Shown here one piece after another: positions 25,689-33,536 of a DNA stretch of 64,000 nucleotides. Made by a program: the position numbers and the translations under genes. Below the pieces are notes generated by a model. It had not been told where the DNA came from and did no database searches. It saw only the letters and a program-made list of their open reading frames with translations. Positions within the stretch are counted from its first letter, which is position 1, and the number at the start of each line of letters is the position of its first letter. The stretch lies in NCBI GenBank assembly GCA_027486585.1, contig JAIXOU010000019.1, forward strand, positions 1 to 64,000. Direction: 5' to 3'. This stretch comes from Verrucomicrobiaceae bacterium. GTDB lineage: Bacteria; Verrucomicrobiota; Verrucomicrobiia; Verrucomicrobiales; Verrucomicrobiaceae.

Positions 25689-26234
25689 TCAAACCTTCCA
25701 ACTTACCTGAAAGACATCATGATCTGCTCCGTCGTCCTGCCGTTGCTCATGGCAAAGGGTGACCGGTGTTGCAAACATTTCCCCGAGGCCGTCCAGAAGA
25801 CCAATGACAAATGCTGACAGGCCACGCCGATGACTTCGATAGTGCAGACGCAAAGAATTCTTTTCGACGTCGGAGCACTCAAACTCCGGCGGTCTCAATG
25901 CCGGCATCATCACGATGCGTGTATGAAAATTTGGCAAATTCGCCAGAAATTCTCCGAGCGACTTACCTCCAGCCTTCATGAGGTGCCCGTAACCCTCTTG
26001 GGTTGTCTTCAGGATCCACCAGCGACCAAATTCATTCAGCACCACTTCAGCTGGCACGGCCAGAACCGCCGATGCTGCAGCCACCAGTCGAAAAGTGAGC
26101 TCGTCTGGGTAGGTTTCGCTAGAGATGAACATTTCCTCTTCCACCCCTGCTTGCTGCCGGATGTTCTCCCAAACCCCTGCACCATGATTTGTGACGATCA
26201 AATCTTGGACTGCTTTGTTGACCATTCCGTACAT
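25689..26234 (-). CDS. H-NOX heme nitric oxide/oxygen sensor
   Basis: A 181-residue H-NOX domain protein (PF07700). The N-terminus MYGMVNKAVQDLI is typical, the proximal heme ligand is His104 in NFHTRI, and the heme-propionate motif YxSxR is present as YRSHR (residues 132-136) with Pro115 before it. In bacteria such soluble proteins bind NO at ferrous heme and control a kinase or cyclase encoded next door. Here the adjacent gene is a hybrid kinase lacking its catalytic core. A perfect TGGGTTAACCCA lies 78 bases upstream (26312-26323). Confidence 0.93.
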   Translation of the reverse strand: MYGMVNKAVQDLIVTNHGAGVWENIRQQAGVEEEMFISSETYPDELTFRLVAAASAVLAVPAEVVLNEFGRWWILKTTQEGYGHLMKAGGKSLGEFLANLPNFHTRIVMMPALRPPEFECSDVEKNSLRLHYRSHRRGLSAFVIGLLDGLGEMFATPVTLCHEQRQDDGADHDVFQVSWKV

Positions 26235-26311
26235 GAGTTTTGTTGAATTTGGGTTAGACGATTTAGGTTACCTCAACTTCCTCCATAACCACTGTTAGAT
26301 AACTGGTTTTA

Positions 26312-26323
26312 TGGGTTAACCCA
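26312..26323. promoter_or_regulatory. TGGGTTAACCCA palindrome upstream of H-NOX
   Basis: A perfect 12-bp palindrome, 78 bases before the H-NOX start on the minus strand; downstream it continues TAAAACC. It is the third perfect copy in the signalling region. Confidence 0.65.
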
Positions 26324-26398
26324 AAGCTCCTCCGGGAAGTCGTTTTCAAAGACAATGCGTTAAACTTTATGGAGCTATCAAGTTGCTCACTACGGCCG

Positions 26399-26587
26399 CT
26401 ATTGTTCGACGTAAGCCGGTTCGGTGCGGGTGTCATCGTAGTAGCGGTAGACCGGACAGGTGGAGCCGGATATTGGCGGCACCAGCCACGACCAGCCGCT
26501 GGGCACGTTACGGCCACATTGAATCGTAGCAGTTGCAGAATGAGGCTGCCTGAGAAATGAATGAAGATTCGGCGCTTGAACCAGTCT
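26399..26587 (-). pseudogene. C-terminal remnant of an unidentified protein
   Basis: A minus-strand frame without a start ends at TAG 26399-26401 and reads ...GRNVPSGWSWLVPP...CPVYRYYDDTRTEPAYVEQ. The Trp/Tyr/Pro-rich, non-repetitive composition looks like the end of a real protein. There is no upstream continuation (stop at 26588-26590). Family not recognised. Confidence 0.3.
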
Positions 26588-26979
26588 TTACGAGGTGAAC
26601 TCCACGATCAATAAATGAAAGTCTTGAGAGCTGTATTCGTTTGCTCTTGCTAATGCCAAAGTGATTCCCAATCGCAATGCATTGAAAGGGCCCCTAAAAA
26701 AGGGCAGTGGTGAATGAGTGTGATTCAATTCTTATCAGTAAGGACCGTCAGTGCAGCTCAAGGATAAGACAGTTACGTTATCCCATATTACTAGACCCAC
26801 CCAACAAAATGTTCGTCACCATACTACAAAACATAGACGGCGAAATCGATACCTTTGGAAGCAGCGGAGTGATGGAGTGTGGGAGTCTTGGAAAAAGCTT
26901 CTGAAACTCGACCGCTCCACCGCTCCACCACTCCACCACTCCACCACTCCACAGTTGCTAACGAAAGCAGCGACCGCCC
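26588..26979. other. Non-coding region before the GH32-like gene
   Basis: No gene seen. The only structure is the octamer-phased palindrome at 26866-26953, ending 26 bases before the next start. Short frames over the repeat are low-complexity translations of it. Confidence 0.5.
26866..26953. repeat. Palindrome with octamer-repeat arms (GGAGTG type)
   Basis: The left part is three octamers GGAGTGAT, GGAGTGTG, GGAGTCTT; the right part is five octamers C(G/A)CTCCAC. They are reverse complements in outline, with a loop of about 20 bases. Same architecture as the GACA family (arms made of short tandem units) but a different word. Confidence 0.7.
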
Positions 26980-28293
26980 ATGCCCTTCCGTTTTACCCTT
27001 TTCATCAGCATCATCCAACTGCTGCTATCGCTTCCACCTTTTGCGGAGGCACAGGACCTTCATTTCAAGCCGAAGAGCCATCTGCTCGGTGATGTGCATC
27101 CAGCATTTCATGAGGGGGAATGTTTCCTCTATTACCTCAAGCCCGGCAAATATGACGCCATGCTTGTGAGATCGCGTGACTGGCTGCATTGGACGGAGAC
27201 GCCCATCACCCATGACGTGGTGAAGGCCGATGACTGGATGTCGCCCTACTATGTGCTTGGCGTGTTTCATGATCCGACGGCTAAGCTCTTTCGTAGCTTT
27301 TATGGTCATGCGCAGGGCCGCATGGTTAGCTCTGTGAGTCGGGATCTGTTGCATTGGTCATGCGCGCCAAAGGAGTTTCATATTCCAGCCGACGACTACT
27401 ATGAGCGCCGCCGTGATCCCTTTGTCTTCTGGATTCCCGAGATGAAACAATACGGCTGCGTTATGACCACCTGGATGAAAGGCCGCCCGAAGGAAACCGG
27501 TGGAGCTGTCAGTCTCGCCACATCAGTGGACCTGCAGCAATGGCAAGACCACGGCCCTATCCTTGATCCTGGAATCTTTGGCGAACCCGAGTGTCCGCAG
27601 ATGTTCCACCTCGGCGGACGTTGGCACTTGCTCGTTAGTATCTACGATCGTGCGGTAGGCCGACCCACCTATTGGACTAGTGCCTCACCACTCGGACCAT
27701 GGAAAAATGAACCCGAAGGCCATCTCGACGGTAAAGACCTCTGTGCTGCTCAGGTCGCCTTGGATGGCGGCACACCCGTACTCTTTGGCTGGATACCCCA
27801 CGATCCCGCACGACCTGGAAAGCAAACTTGGGGTGGACATTTGGCACTGCCACGCGAAGTGCATCTGCTCTCAGATGGCAAACTCGGCACGCGTCTGCCA
27901 GCGAAGCTTAGCCAAACTTTCGAACACCTGCCCTGGCAGCACGAAATCATTCCCGCAAAAAGCTGGATAGCCGATTTAAAGATTACACTGCCAGAGGCAA
28001 CAAGCGAAGTCCGCATCAGCCTTGCTCCATTGGGCGAAGTCGTCGTAACACGTGATCAATTAAGCGTCCTCGACTTCTCTGGCGGGTCATGGAGCTCGTT
28101 GCCAATCGCACTGCCCATGCCCAGCCACATCACTGCTCGTGTTTTCATTGACGGCAATATGGTGGAAGTGTTTCTGGACGATCGCTACACCCTAGCAGCA
28201 CGCCTTCCTGAGGTCCCTCGGCCGGTGACTCTTGCGTTGCCAAAGACCAACGCAGCTCTAACGCGAATCAGTGAATGGCATCATATCCGCTGA
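26980..28293 (+). CDS. GH32-like beta-fructosidase, secreted
   Basis: A 437-residue protein with signal peptide FTLFISIIQLLLSLPPFAEA. GDVHPAFHEGECFLYYL occupies the place of the first-blade nucleophile motif, RRDPFVFW contains the RDP motif, and GEPECPQMFHLGGRWHLL contains the E-C acid/base motif of GH32 five-bladed propellers. WGGHLALPREVHLLSDG marks the start of the C-terminal beta-sandwich. Expected to hydrolyse fructans, levan or a related furanoside. It is followed by a mutarotase remnant. Confidence 0.85.
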   Translation: MPFRFTLFISIIQLLLSLPPFAEAQDLHFKPKSHLLGDVHPAFHEGECFLYYLKPGKYDAMLVRSRDWLHWTETPITHDVVKADDWMSPYYVLGVFHDPTAKLFRSFYGHAQGRMVSSVSRDLLHWSCAPKEFHIPADDYYERRRDPFVFWIPEMKQYGCVMTTWMKGRPKETGGAVSLATSVDLQQWQDHGPILDPGIFGEPECPQMFHLGGRWHLLVSIYDRAVGRPTYWTSASPLGPWKNEPEGHLDGKDLCAAQVALDGGTPVLFGWIPHDPARPGKQTWGGHLALPREVHLLSDGKLGTRLPAKLSQTFEHLPWQHEIIPAKSWIADLKITLPEATSEVRISLAPLGEVVVTRDQLSVLDFSGGSWSSLPIALPMPSHITARVFIDGNMVEVFLDDRYTLAARLPEVPRPVTLALPKTNAALTRISEWHHIR

Positions 28294-28301
28294 TTCTACT
28301 C

Positions 28302-28544
28302 CGAATGCTAAACCACGATGGCACCCGTCGCGTGATGCAAATCCTCACTGACCAGCCCGGCATCCAGAGATCTGCACCGCCACTCAAGGGCAAAATCGGC
28401 GCGGGCTACGACGGCTTCCACGGCCTCTGCCTAGAGACCCAGCATCACCCCGATTCCGTTCATCACGCCGAGTTCCTAACGACCATTCTCTGTCCCGGCG
28501 AGACATGTCGCAGTGTCACTGTGCATCAGTTTAGCAAACAGTGA
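28302..28544 (+). pseudogene. galM: Aldose 1-epimerase (galactose mutarotase) remnant
   Basis: The frame reads a piece of the GalM C-terminal half: GTRRVMQILTDQPGIQ, then, after a jump over the expected middle, GAGYDGFHGLCLETQHHPDS and CPGETCRSVTVHQFS up to a stop at 28544. A functional enzyme is about 340 residues; only about 80 remain and the N-terminal half with the catalytic His is gone. An internal deletion between GIQ and RSAPP is evident. It lies directly after the GH32-like gene, consistent with a former sugar-use operon. Confidence 0.7.
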
Positions 28545-28592
28545 TCTCTCGGTTTGGCCGAAAGAACCCGAAAAACTACGTCGTTTAGTCAC

Positions 28593-28603
28593 TGGTATGA
28601 CCT
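28593..28603. promoter_or_regulatory. FadR/GntR-type operator before the SDR gene
   Basis: TGGTATGACCT carries the perfect inverted core GGT-ATG-ACC, which fits the TnGTnnnACnA operator style of the FadR subfamily. It lies 20 bases before the SDR start, and the FadR-type regulator gene at 29396 is the next gene, so autoregulation of this operon is likely. Confidence 0.5.
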
Positions 28604-28622
28604 CCTACCACAAACCTCTTCC

Positions 28623-29375
28623 ATGAATCAAATCGATCTCCAAAACCGCATTGCCATCATCACAGGCGGCGCTCGGGGCATTGGCCGGGCCATTGCCGAA
28701 CGCCTCCTCGCTTCGGGGGCGCGCGTCTCGCTTTGGGATGTGGATGCAGCAGCGCTCGCGCAGGCTTCGTCCGAGATGGGCACGCCGGACACCGTTCATA
28801 CTGCGACTGTCGATCTCGCGGACCTCGGCTCCGTCCAGGCCGCAACCGCAGCCACCGTGGCCAAGTTTGGAAAGATCGATATCCTCGTGAACAATGCCGG
28901 CATCACCGGTGGGAATGCAAAGACGTGGGAACTCGACCCAGCCGACTGGCGGCGCGTGATGGAGATCAATCTCAACGGACCGTTTTACTGCTGTCACAGC
29001 GTGGTGCCGCATCTCATCACCAACGGCTACGGCCGCATCGTGAACATCGCCTCCATCGCAGGCAAGGAAGGCAATCCCAATGCAGCCCACTACAGCGCTT
29101 CCAAGGCTGCTGTCATCGCCTTGACCAAGTCTCTCGGCAAAGAACTCGCGACGGCGAACATCACCGTCAATGCCATCACACCCGCTGTCATTGCCACGGA
29201 CATCCTCCAGCAGATGCAGCAGTCGCACATCGACTACATGCTCTCGAAGATCCCGATGGGACGCTTTGGCAAAAAGGAAGAAGCCGCTGCACTCGTGGCC
29301 TGGCTTTGCTCAGAAGACTGCTCCTTCACCACCGCCGCCGTCTTCGATCTCTCCGGCGGCCGCGCGACTTATTAA
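28623..29375 (+). CDS. Short-chain dehydrogenase/reductase
   Basis: A classical SDR of 250 residues. The cofactor motif TGGARGIG is near residue 14, NNAG follows, and the catalytic YxxxK is present in HYSASKAAV with the upstream Ser in NIASIAG. Asp after the second strand (WDVDAA) favours NAD(H). ATG 28623 is used; the frame is open to 28554 but the domain starts here. It precedes a FadR-type regulator by 20 bases, suggesting oxidation of a sugar, sugar acid or polyol controlled by that regulator. Confidence 0.9.
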   Translation: MNQIDLQNRIAIITGGARGIGRAIAERLLASGARVSLWDVDAAALAQASSEMGTPDTVHTATVDLADLGSVQAATAATVAKFGKIDILVNNAGITGGNAKTWELDPADWRRVMEINLNGPFYCCHSVVPHLITNGYGRIVNIASIAGKEGNPNAAHYSASKAAVIALTKSLGKELATANITVNAITPAVIATDILQQMQQSHIDYMLSKIPMGRFGKKEEAAALVAWLCSEDCSFTTAAVFDLSGGRATY

Positions 29376-29395
29376 ACTCCATCACACACCTCTCC

Positions 29396-30106
29396 ATGAA
29401 CATTACCGCACTCGAACGTCCAGCATCCCTTGTCGAACGTGTCTGTCAGCAACTTGCCGAACTCATCCGTGGCGGTAGCGCTGAGGAAGAGCGCTGGCTT
29501 CCCGGCGAACGCTCGTTGGCTGAGAAACTCGGCGTCAGCCGCACCGTCGTTCGCGAGGCGACAAAACGATTGGAGCAGCAAGGTATGCTGGAGATTCAAC
29601 ACGGCACGGGCATCAAGATCGTGGACCGCCTTCATCGTCCACTGAACGATTCGTTGACGCTGTTGATCCCGGACATGGCTGATCGCCTCCAGCAGCTCAA
29701 TGACGCCCGGCTCTCCATCGAACCGGATGCCGCCGCTTATGCCGCGCAGCGAGCCACCAAGGAGCAACTCAAGACGATGCGGCGCATCCAGAAGCAGCTC
29801 GAAAACGCCGCCGAAGGCCCTGCCGCCATTGAGGCCGACATCGCCATGCATCACGCCATCGCCGATGCCAGCGGCAACCTCATTTACCGTCTCATCCTCG
29901 ATTCCCTCGCTGACCTCGGCGTCTCCAGCCGCCTGCGCACCATTGGACGCATCGGCAAGCGAGCCGCCATCGAGCAACACGAAGCCATCCTCGTCGCCAT
30001 CGAGAACCGTGACCCCGAAGCCGCCCGCGAGGCCATGCGCAGCCACATCCTTGCTGCTGGTGAGGATATGGATCTTCCCGCACTCAAAACCATAAAGGCG
30101 AAATGA
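29396..30106 (+). CDS. GntR family regulator, FadR subfamily (FCD domain)
   Basis: A 236-residue regulator. The N-terminal winged helix is visible (ERWLPGERSLAEKLGVSRTV, REATKRLEQQGMLEIQHGTG) and is followed by a helical FCD ligand-binding domain with metal-binding His in MHHAIADASGN and a late SHILAAGEDM. Ligands are usually sugar acids or other carboxylates. It is encoded 20 bases after the SDR and four bases before a PSCyt1-type gene, so it may control this whole run. A matching operator is at 28593-28603. Confidence 0.9.
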   Translation: MNITALERPASLVERVCQQLAELIRGGSAEEERWLPGERSLAEKLGVSRTVVREATKRLEQQGMLEIQHGTGIKIVDRLHRPLNDSLTLLIPDMADRLQQLNDARLSIEPDAAAYAAQRATKEQLKTMRRIQKQLENAAEGPAAIEADIAMHHAIADASGNLIYRLILDSLADLGVSSRLRTIGRIGKRAAIEQHEAILVAIENRDPEAAREAMRSHILAAGEDMDLPALKTIKAK

Positions 30107-30109
30107 GAT

Positions 30110-32671
30110 ATGAAGCCCATCTTTCTGTCATCCATCTTTTTGTCATTGCTCTGCGTCACCAACCATGCAGCAGACACCGCATTCTTCGACTCGAAAGTCC
30201 TGCCCATCCTCCAGCAGCGTTGCTTTGAATGCCACTCGCACGGAACAAAGATCAAAGGCGGCCTTGCTTTGGATTCACGCTCTGGCTGGGCGGAGGGCGG
30301 AGACAATGGTCCCGCCATCAAGCCAGGCCAATTGGAGGAAAGTCTGGTCATCAAAGCGGTCCGCTATGTGGACTCGGAGTTCGAAATGCCTCCGAAGGCC
30401 AAGCTTCCTGCCAGCGAGATCGCCATTCTCGAAGAATGGGTGAAGCTCGGTGCGCACGACCCGCGAACCGCTGGGACCGGAAAGCAAAAGAAAGGCATCG
30501 ACCTCGCCGAAGGCCGGAAGTTCTGGGCCTTCAAACCCGTGAGCAATCCCAAGTCGCCGCTTGTGCGGGATACCGCATGGCCGCTTGATTCGCTGGATCA
30601 TTTCATCCTCAAGCCGCTGGAAGCCAAGAGCATCAAGCCCGTGGGTGATGCCGATCGCTACACTTGGCTTCGTCGTGTAAGCCTTGATCTCACGGGCCTA
30701 CCGCCAACAACGAATGACATCGAATCCTTTTCAAAAGACGCGTCATCCGATGCGTATGCGAACGCTGTCGATCGTTTGTTAAACTCCAAAGCCTACGGCG
30801 AACGCTGGGCGCGGCATTGGCTCGATCTCACCGGTTATGCCGACATGATAGGCACGTCGAACGGCGTGTTCGCTGAGCACGCATGGCGTTATCGCGATTA
30901 CCTCATCAACGCCTTCAACGCCGACAAGCCCTTCGATGAGTTCGTGCGAGAGCAGATCGCTGGCGACTTGATGCCGTCAAAATCTGTCGAAGATCGCGCC
31001 GAAAACATCACCGCCACGGGCTTCCTCATGGTGGGCGACATCGAGATCGTGAACCCGGACAAGGCAAAGATGGAGACCGATCATATCGATTCCCAGATGA
31101 TCAAAATCGGCCAGACCTTCATGGGCATGACGCTTGGCTGCGTGCGCTGCCACGATCACAAGTTCGACCCCATCGGAGTCGATGACTACTACGGCATCGC
31201 GGGCATGCTGCGCAGTTCACCTTCCTCGCACAAGATGCCAGACATGGGCGTGTGGAGCACCATCAACAGCACCGCACTGCCTGAGACCCAGGCTCAACTT
31301 GCTGCGCGCAAAAAGCTCGAAGCCGAGAACGAACAACGTATCGCAAGCCTCAAGGTCGAGCAAAAGAAGCTCACCGACGAGAAAGCCACTGTCGCCAAAC
31401 AACTAGCTGCTCTTGGCAAACCCACAGCGCCAGTATCAAAAGTCGTCGCCGCTACGGACAATGCACAACGCGACATTAAGACCAAAGCCGACACCAAGCC
31501 AGCTGCCGACAAAGACGCCCTCACCAAACGCCGCGACGAAATCGACGCCCAGCTCAAGAAGCTCGCCGACACCATCAAACACGCCGAATTCTTCAAGGAC
31601 AAGACTCCAAGAGCCTTCGCCATGAGCGATGGCCCGACGCCTGCCGACATGCCCGTTTATGTGCGTGGCAATCCGTATGCACCAAGCACCGTCGTGCCGC
31701 GTGGAACCCTTCGCGTGGCCTCGTGGGATAAGTTCCCCGCCATCCCAGCAGGCCAGAGTGGACGTCTGCAATTTGCGGACTGGCTTGCCGACAAACGCAA
31801 CCCGCTCACCGCTCGCGTGACCGTGAACCGCATCTGGCAAAAGCTCTTCGGCACCGGCATCGTGCCCAGCGTGGACTACTTCGGCACTCGTGGTGATGTG
31901 CCCACGAACCCGGAGTTGCTCGATCATCTGGCCACCCGGTTCATGCGCGGCGGTTGGTCACAGAAAGCCTTCCTTCGCTCGCTCGTTCTTAGCCGTGCTT
32001 ATCGCCTGAGCAGCTCCAACGACGCCCTGGCGATGAAGCTCGATCCCGAGAACAAACTCTTCTGGCGCATGAATCGCCAGCGCCTCGATGCCGAGGCTCT
32101 GCGCGATTCCATGCTCGCCATCAGCGGCGAACTTACCCGTGATAGCGGCGGGCCTGCGCTGGTGCTCGAAGAACCCGAGAACTGCGGTGCATTGGCTCTG
32201 AAAGGTGTCAATCCGCCCAACTACAAGCACGCGAAACCGCGCCCAACGCAGGAGTTTGAGCGCACCCTCTATCTTCCCGTGCTCAGAGGTGGCACCGCTG
32301 GGCCAGATCGCTTGCGAGCCTTCTTTGATTTCGTCGATCCCGCTGGCACGGCCGGTCAGAGAAACCAGACCGTGGTTCCCACGCAGTCACTCTTCCTGCT
32401 TAGCAATGACCTCCTACGCAAACGCGCCACCAAGCTCGCTGACCATTTCATTGCCGCCGAACCGAACGAACTCGCGCGACTCGAAGCCCTCTGGCTCCGC
32501 GTGCTGAATCGTCCCATCACCAGCACCGAGCGAGAAGATGCGACGGCCTTCCTCGGCAAGGTGGAACCGCTCATCAAAACCGTCAAAGGCCGCCCCGCCT
32601 TGGACTCCATCAAGTGGCGCGAACTCTGCCACAGCCTCCTCGCCTCGAACGAGTTCGTGTTTCGTTTATGA
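30110..32671 (+). CDS. PSCyt1-PSCyt2-PSD1 (DUF1549/DUF1553) family protein
   Basis: An 853-residue exported protein. A cytochrome c-like PSCyt1 domain has CFECHSHG near residue 40. PSCyt2/DUF1549 (about 155-365) includes LRRVSLDLTGLPPT, GERWARHWLDL and a second heme-like CVRCHDHKFDP. A Lys/Glu-rich coiled-coil linker (about 395-490) leads to PSD1/DUF1553 (about 560-850). Function unknown; the family always travels with DUF1501 genes. The signal peptide MKPIFLSSIFLSLLCVTNHA is partly encoded by one arm of a GACA-type palindrome (30119-30144). The stop overlaps the left arm of the loaded element at 32670. Confidence 0.9.
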   Translation: MKPIFLSSIFLSLLCVTNHAADTAFFDSKVLPILQQRCFECHSHGTKIKGGLALDSRSGWAEGGDNGPAIKPGQLEESLVIKAVRYVDSEFEMPPKAKLPASEIAILEEWVKLGAHDPRTAGTGKQKKGIDLAEGRKFWAFKPVSNPKSPLVRDTAWPLDSLDHFILKPLEAKSIKPVGDADRYTWLRRVSLDLTGLPPTTNDIESFSKDASSDAYANAVDRLLNSKAYGERWARHWLDLTGYADMIGTSNGVFAEHAWRYRDYLINAFNADKPFDEFVREQIAGDLMPSKSVEDRAENITATGFLMVGDIEIVNPDKAKMETDHIDSQMIKIGQTFMGMTLGCVRCHDHKFDPIGVDDYYGIAGMLRSSPSSHKMPDMGVWSTINSTALPETQAQLAARKKLEAENEQRIASLKVEQKKLTDEKATVAKQLAALGKPTAPVSKVVAATDNAQRDIKTKADTKPAADKDALTKRRDEIDAQLKKLADTIKHAEFFKDKTPRAFAMSDGPTPADMPVYVRGNPYAPSTVVPRGTLRVASWDKFPAIPAGQSGRLQFADWLADKRNPLTARVTVNRIWQKLFGTGIVPSVDYFGTRGDVPTNPELLDHLATRFMRGGWSQKAFLRSLVLSRAYRLSSSNDALAMKLDPENKLFWRMNRQRLDAEALRDSMLAISGELTRDSGGPALVLEEPENCGALALKGVNPPNYKHAKPRPTQEFERTLYLPVLRGGTAGPDRLRAFFDFVDPAGTAGQRNQTVVPTQSLFLLSNDLLRKRATKLADHFIAAEPNELARLEALWLRVLNRPITSTEREDATAFLGKVEPLIKTVKGRPALDSIKWRELCHSLLASNEFVFRL
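30119..30144. repeat. Single arm of a GACA-type palindrome inside a signal peptide
   Basis: CATCTTTCTGTCATCCATCT followed by TTTTGTC closely matches the right arm at 5135-5161. No matching left arm is visible upstream, so it is a half element. Its translation (IFLSSIFLS) forms the hydrophobic core of the signal peptide. Confidence 0.6.
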
Positions 32672-33535
32672 CAAAAAGATTGGAGACAAAAATATCCAAT
32701 CTTTGAGCCTCTAACTTATATGCCCATCATTCCATCTATCACCACAAGACGCCTCTCCCAGAAAGAGTTTGGTGCGCTGGCGTATGAGGTGATGGATCAT
32801 GTTTTTGCGATTCATGGCGATTTCGGGCGCTTCTTTGACGAGAAGATTTACAAGAAGGAGTTAGCTGCGCGAATGAAGGGCGTTCTGCTGGAGGTGTTTG
32901 TGGACGTTGTTCATGGCACCTTTTCCAAGCGTTACTTTGCCGATGTCATCGTTCATGATGGCGGGCTGTTTGAGTTCAAGGCCGCGGACGCCATTCACTC
33001 CAAACATCGTGGGCAGACTATTCACTACTTATTGCTCTTCGATCTCGCTCACGGAAAGCTTATCAATTTGCGCACAGAAGAGGTGAGGCACGAGTTCGTG
33101 AACTGCCATCGTCGTCTGGCCAATCTTCGCAATCCCGCCTTCATTGATACGGCGTGGGACCGAAATACGACTGGCGCTGAAGCATTTCGAGATACGCTCA
33201 CGACGCTCGTTCACGATTGGGGAACTGGACTCGATATAGCACTCTACGAGGAAGGCCTGGAACATTTCTTTAACAAAGCGCAATCATTGAATCCCACCGT
33301 CCCAGTTTTTGGCAATAGTGGTCATCTTGCCGATCAGCGCATGAGGCTTGTTACTCCAGAGGCTGCCTTCAAGCTCACCGCCCTCACCGAGCCATTGGAC
33401 AACCTCCTTACTAACGCCCGCAAGCTCATGCGTCACACCCCGCTCAAAGCCATTCACTGGGCAAACCTAACCCACGACGAAATCACCCTCACCACAATCC
33501 ATCCCTAATTTTTCTGTCTCCAATCTTTTTGTCGC
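32670..33535. mobile_element. Palindrome arms enclosing a GxxExxY nuclease-like gene ('loaded' element)
   Basis: Left arm 32670-32693 (GACAAAAAGATTGGAGAC then AAAAAT) and right arm 33508-33534 pair over 24 bases with only a 2-base bulge; the first 18 are perfect. The arms match those at 5093-5161, where they are separated by about 15 bases. Here they are 814 bases apart and enclose one gene whose stop codon touches the right arm. Upstream, the PSCyt1 stop overlaps the left arm; downstream, the DUF1501 ATG begins two bases after the arm. A small perfect stem (AAAGATTGG / CCAATCTTT, 32675-32704) also forms at the left side. Mobility is inferred. Confidence 0.65.
32720..33508 (+). CDS. GxxExxY-family PD-(D/E)XK nuclease-like protein
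   Basis: A 262-residue cytoplasmic protein. EVMDHVFAIHGDFGRFFDEK followed by IYKKEL matches the family opening (G..F.E..Y). YFADVIVHDGGLFEFKAADA carries Asp75 and the E-F-K motif (Glu85, Lys87) of the PD-(D/E)XK fold, followed by Gln in QTIHYLLLFDLAHGKLINL. It is roughly twice as long as common members, owing to a C-terminal extension from about residue 140. Family function is unknown. It interrupts an otherwise standard PSCyt1-DUF1501 gene pair and is bracketed by the two arms of a palindromic repeat. Confidence 0.82.
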   Translation: MPIIPSITTRRLSQKEFGALAYEVMDHVFAIHGDFGRFFDEKIYKKELAARMKGVLLEVFVDVVHGTFSKRYFADVIVHDGGLFEFKAADAIHSKHRGQTIHYLLLFDLAHGKLINLRTEEVRHEFVNCHRRLANLRNPAFIDTAWDRNTTGAEAFRDTLTTLVHDWGTGLDIALYEEGLEHFFNKAQSLNPTVPVFGNSGHLADQRMRLVTPEAAFKLTALTEPLDNLLTNARKLMRHTPLKAIHWANLTHDEITLTTIHP

Positions 33536-33536
33536 C

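Noticed and set aside
26751-27092. Plus-strand frame spanning the octamer repeat
   Set aside because: It translates the CTCCACCA repeat as a His/Ser/Thr-rich run and overlaps the GH32-like gene in another frame; not a believable protein.
28733-29395. Upstream extension of the FadR-type regulator to 28733
   Set aside because: This part lies inside the SDR gene in another frame and is Arg/His-rich shadow sequence; the regulator begins at ATG 29396.
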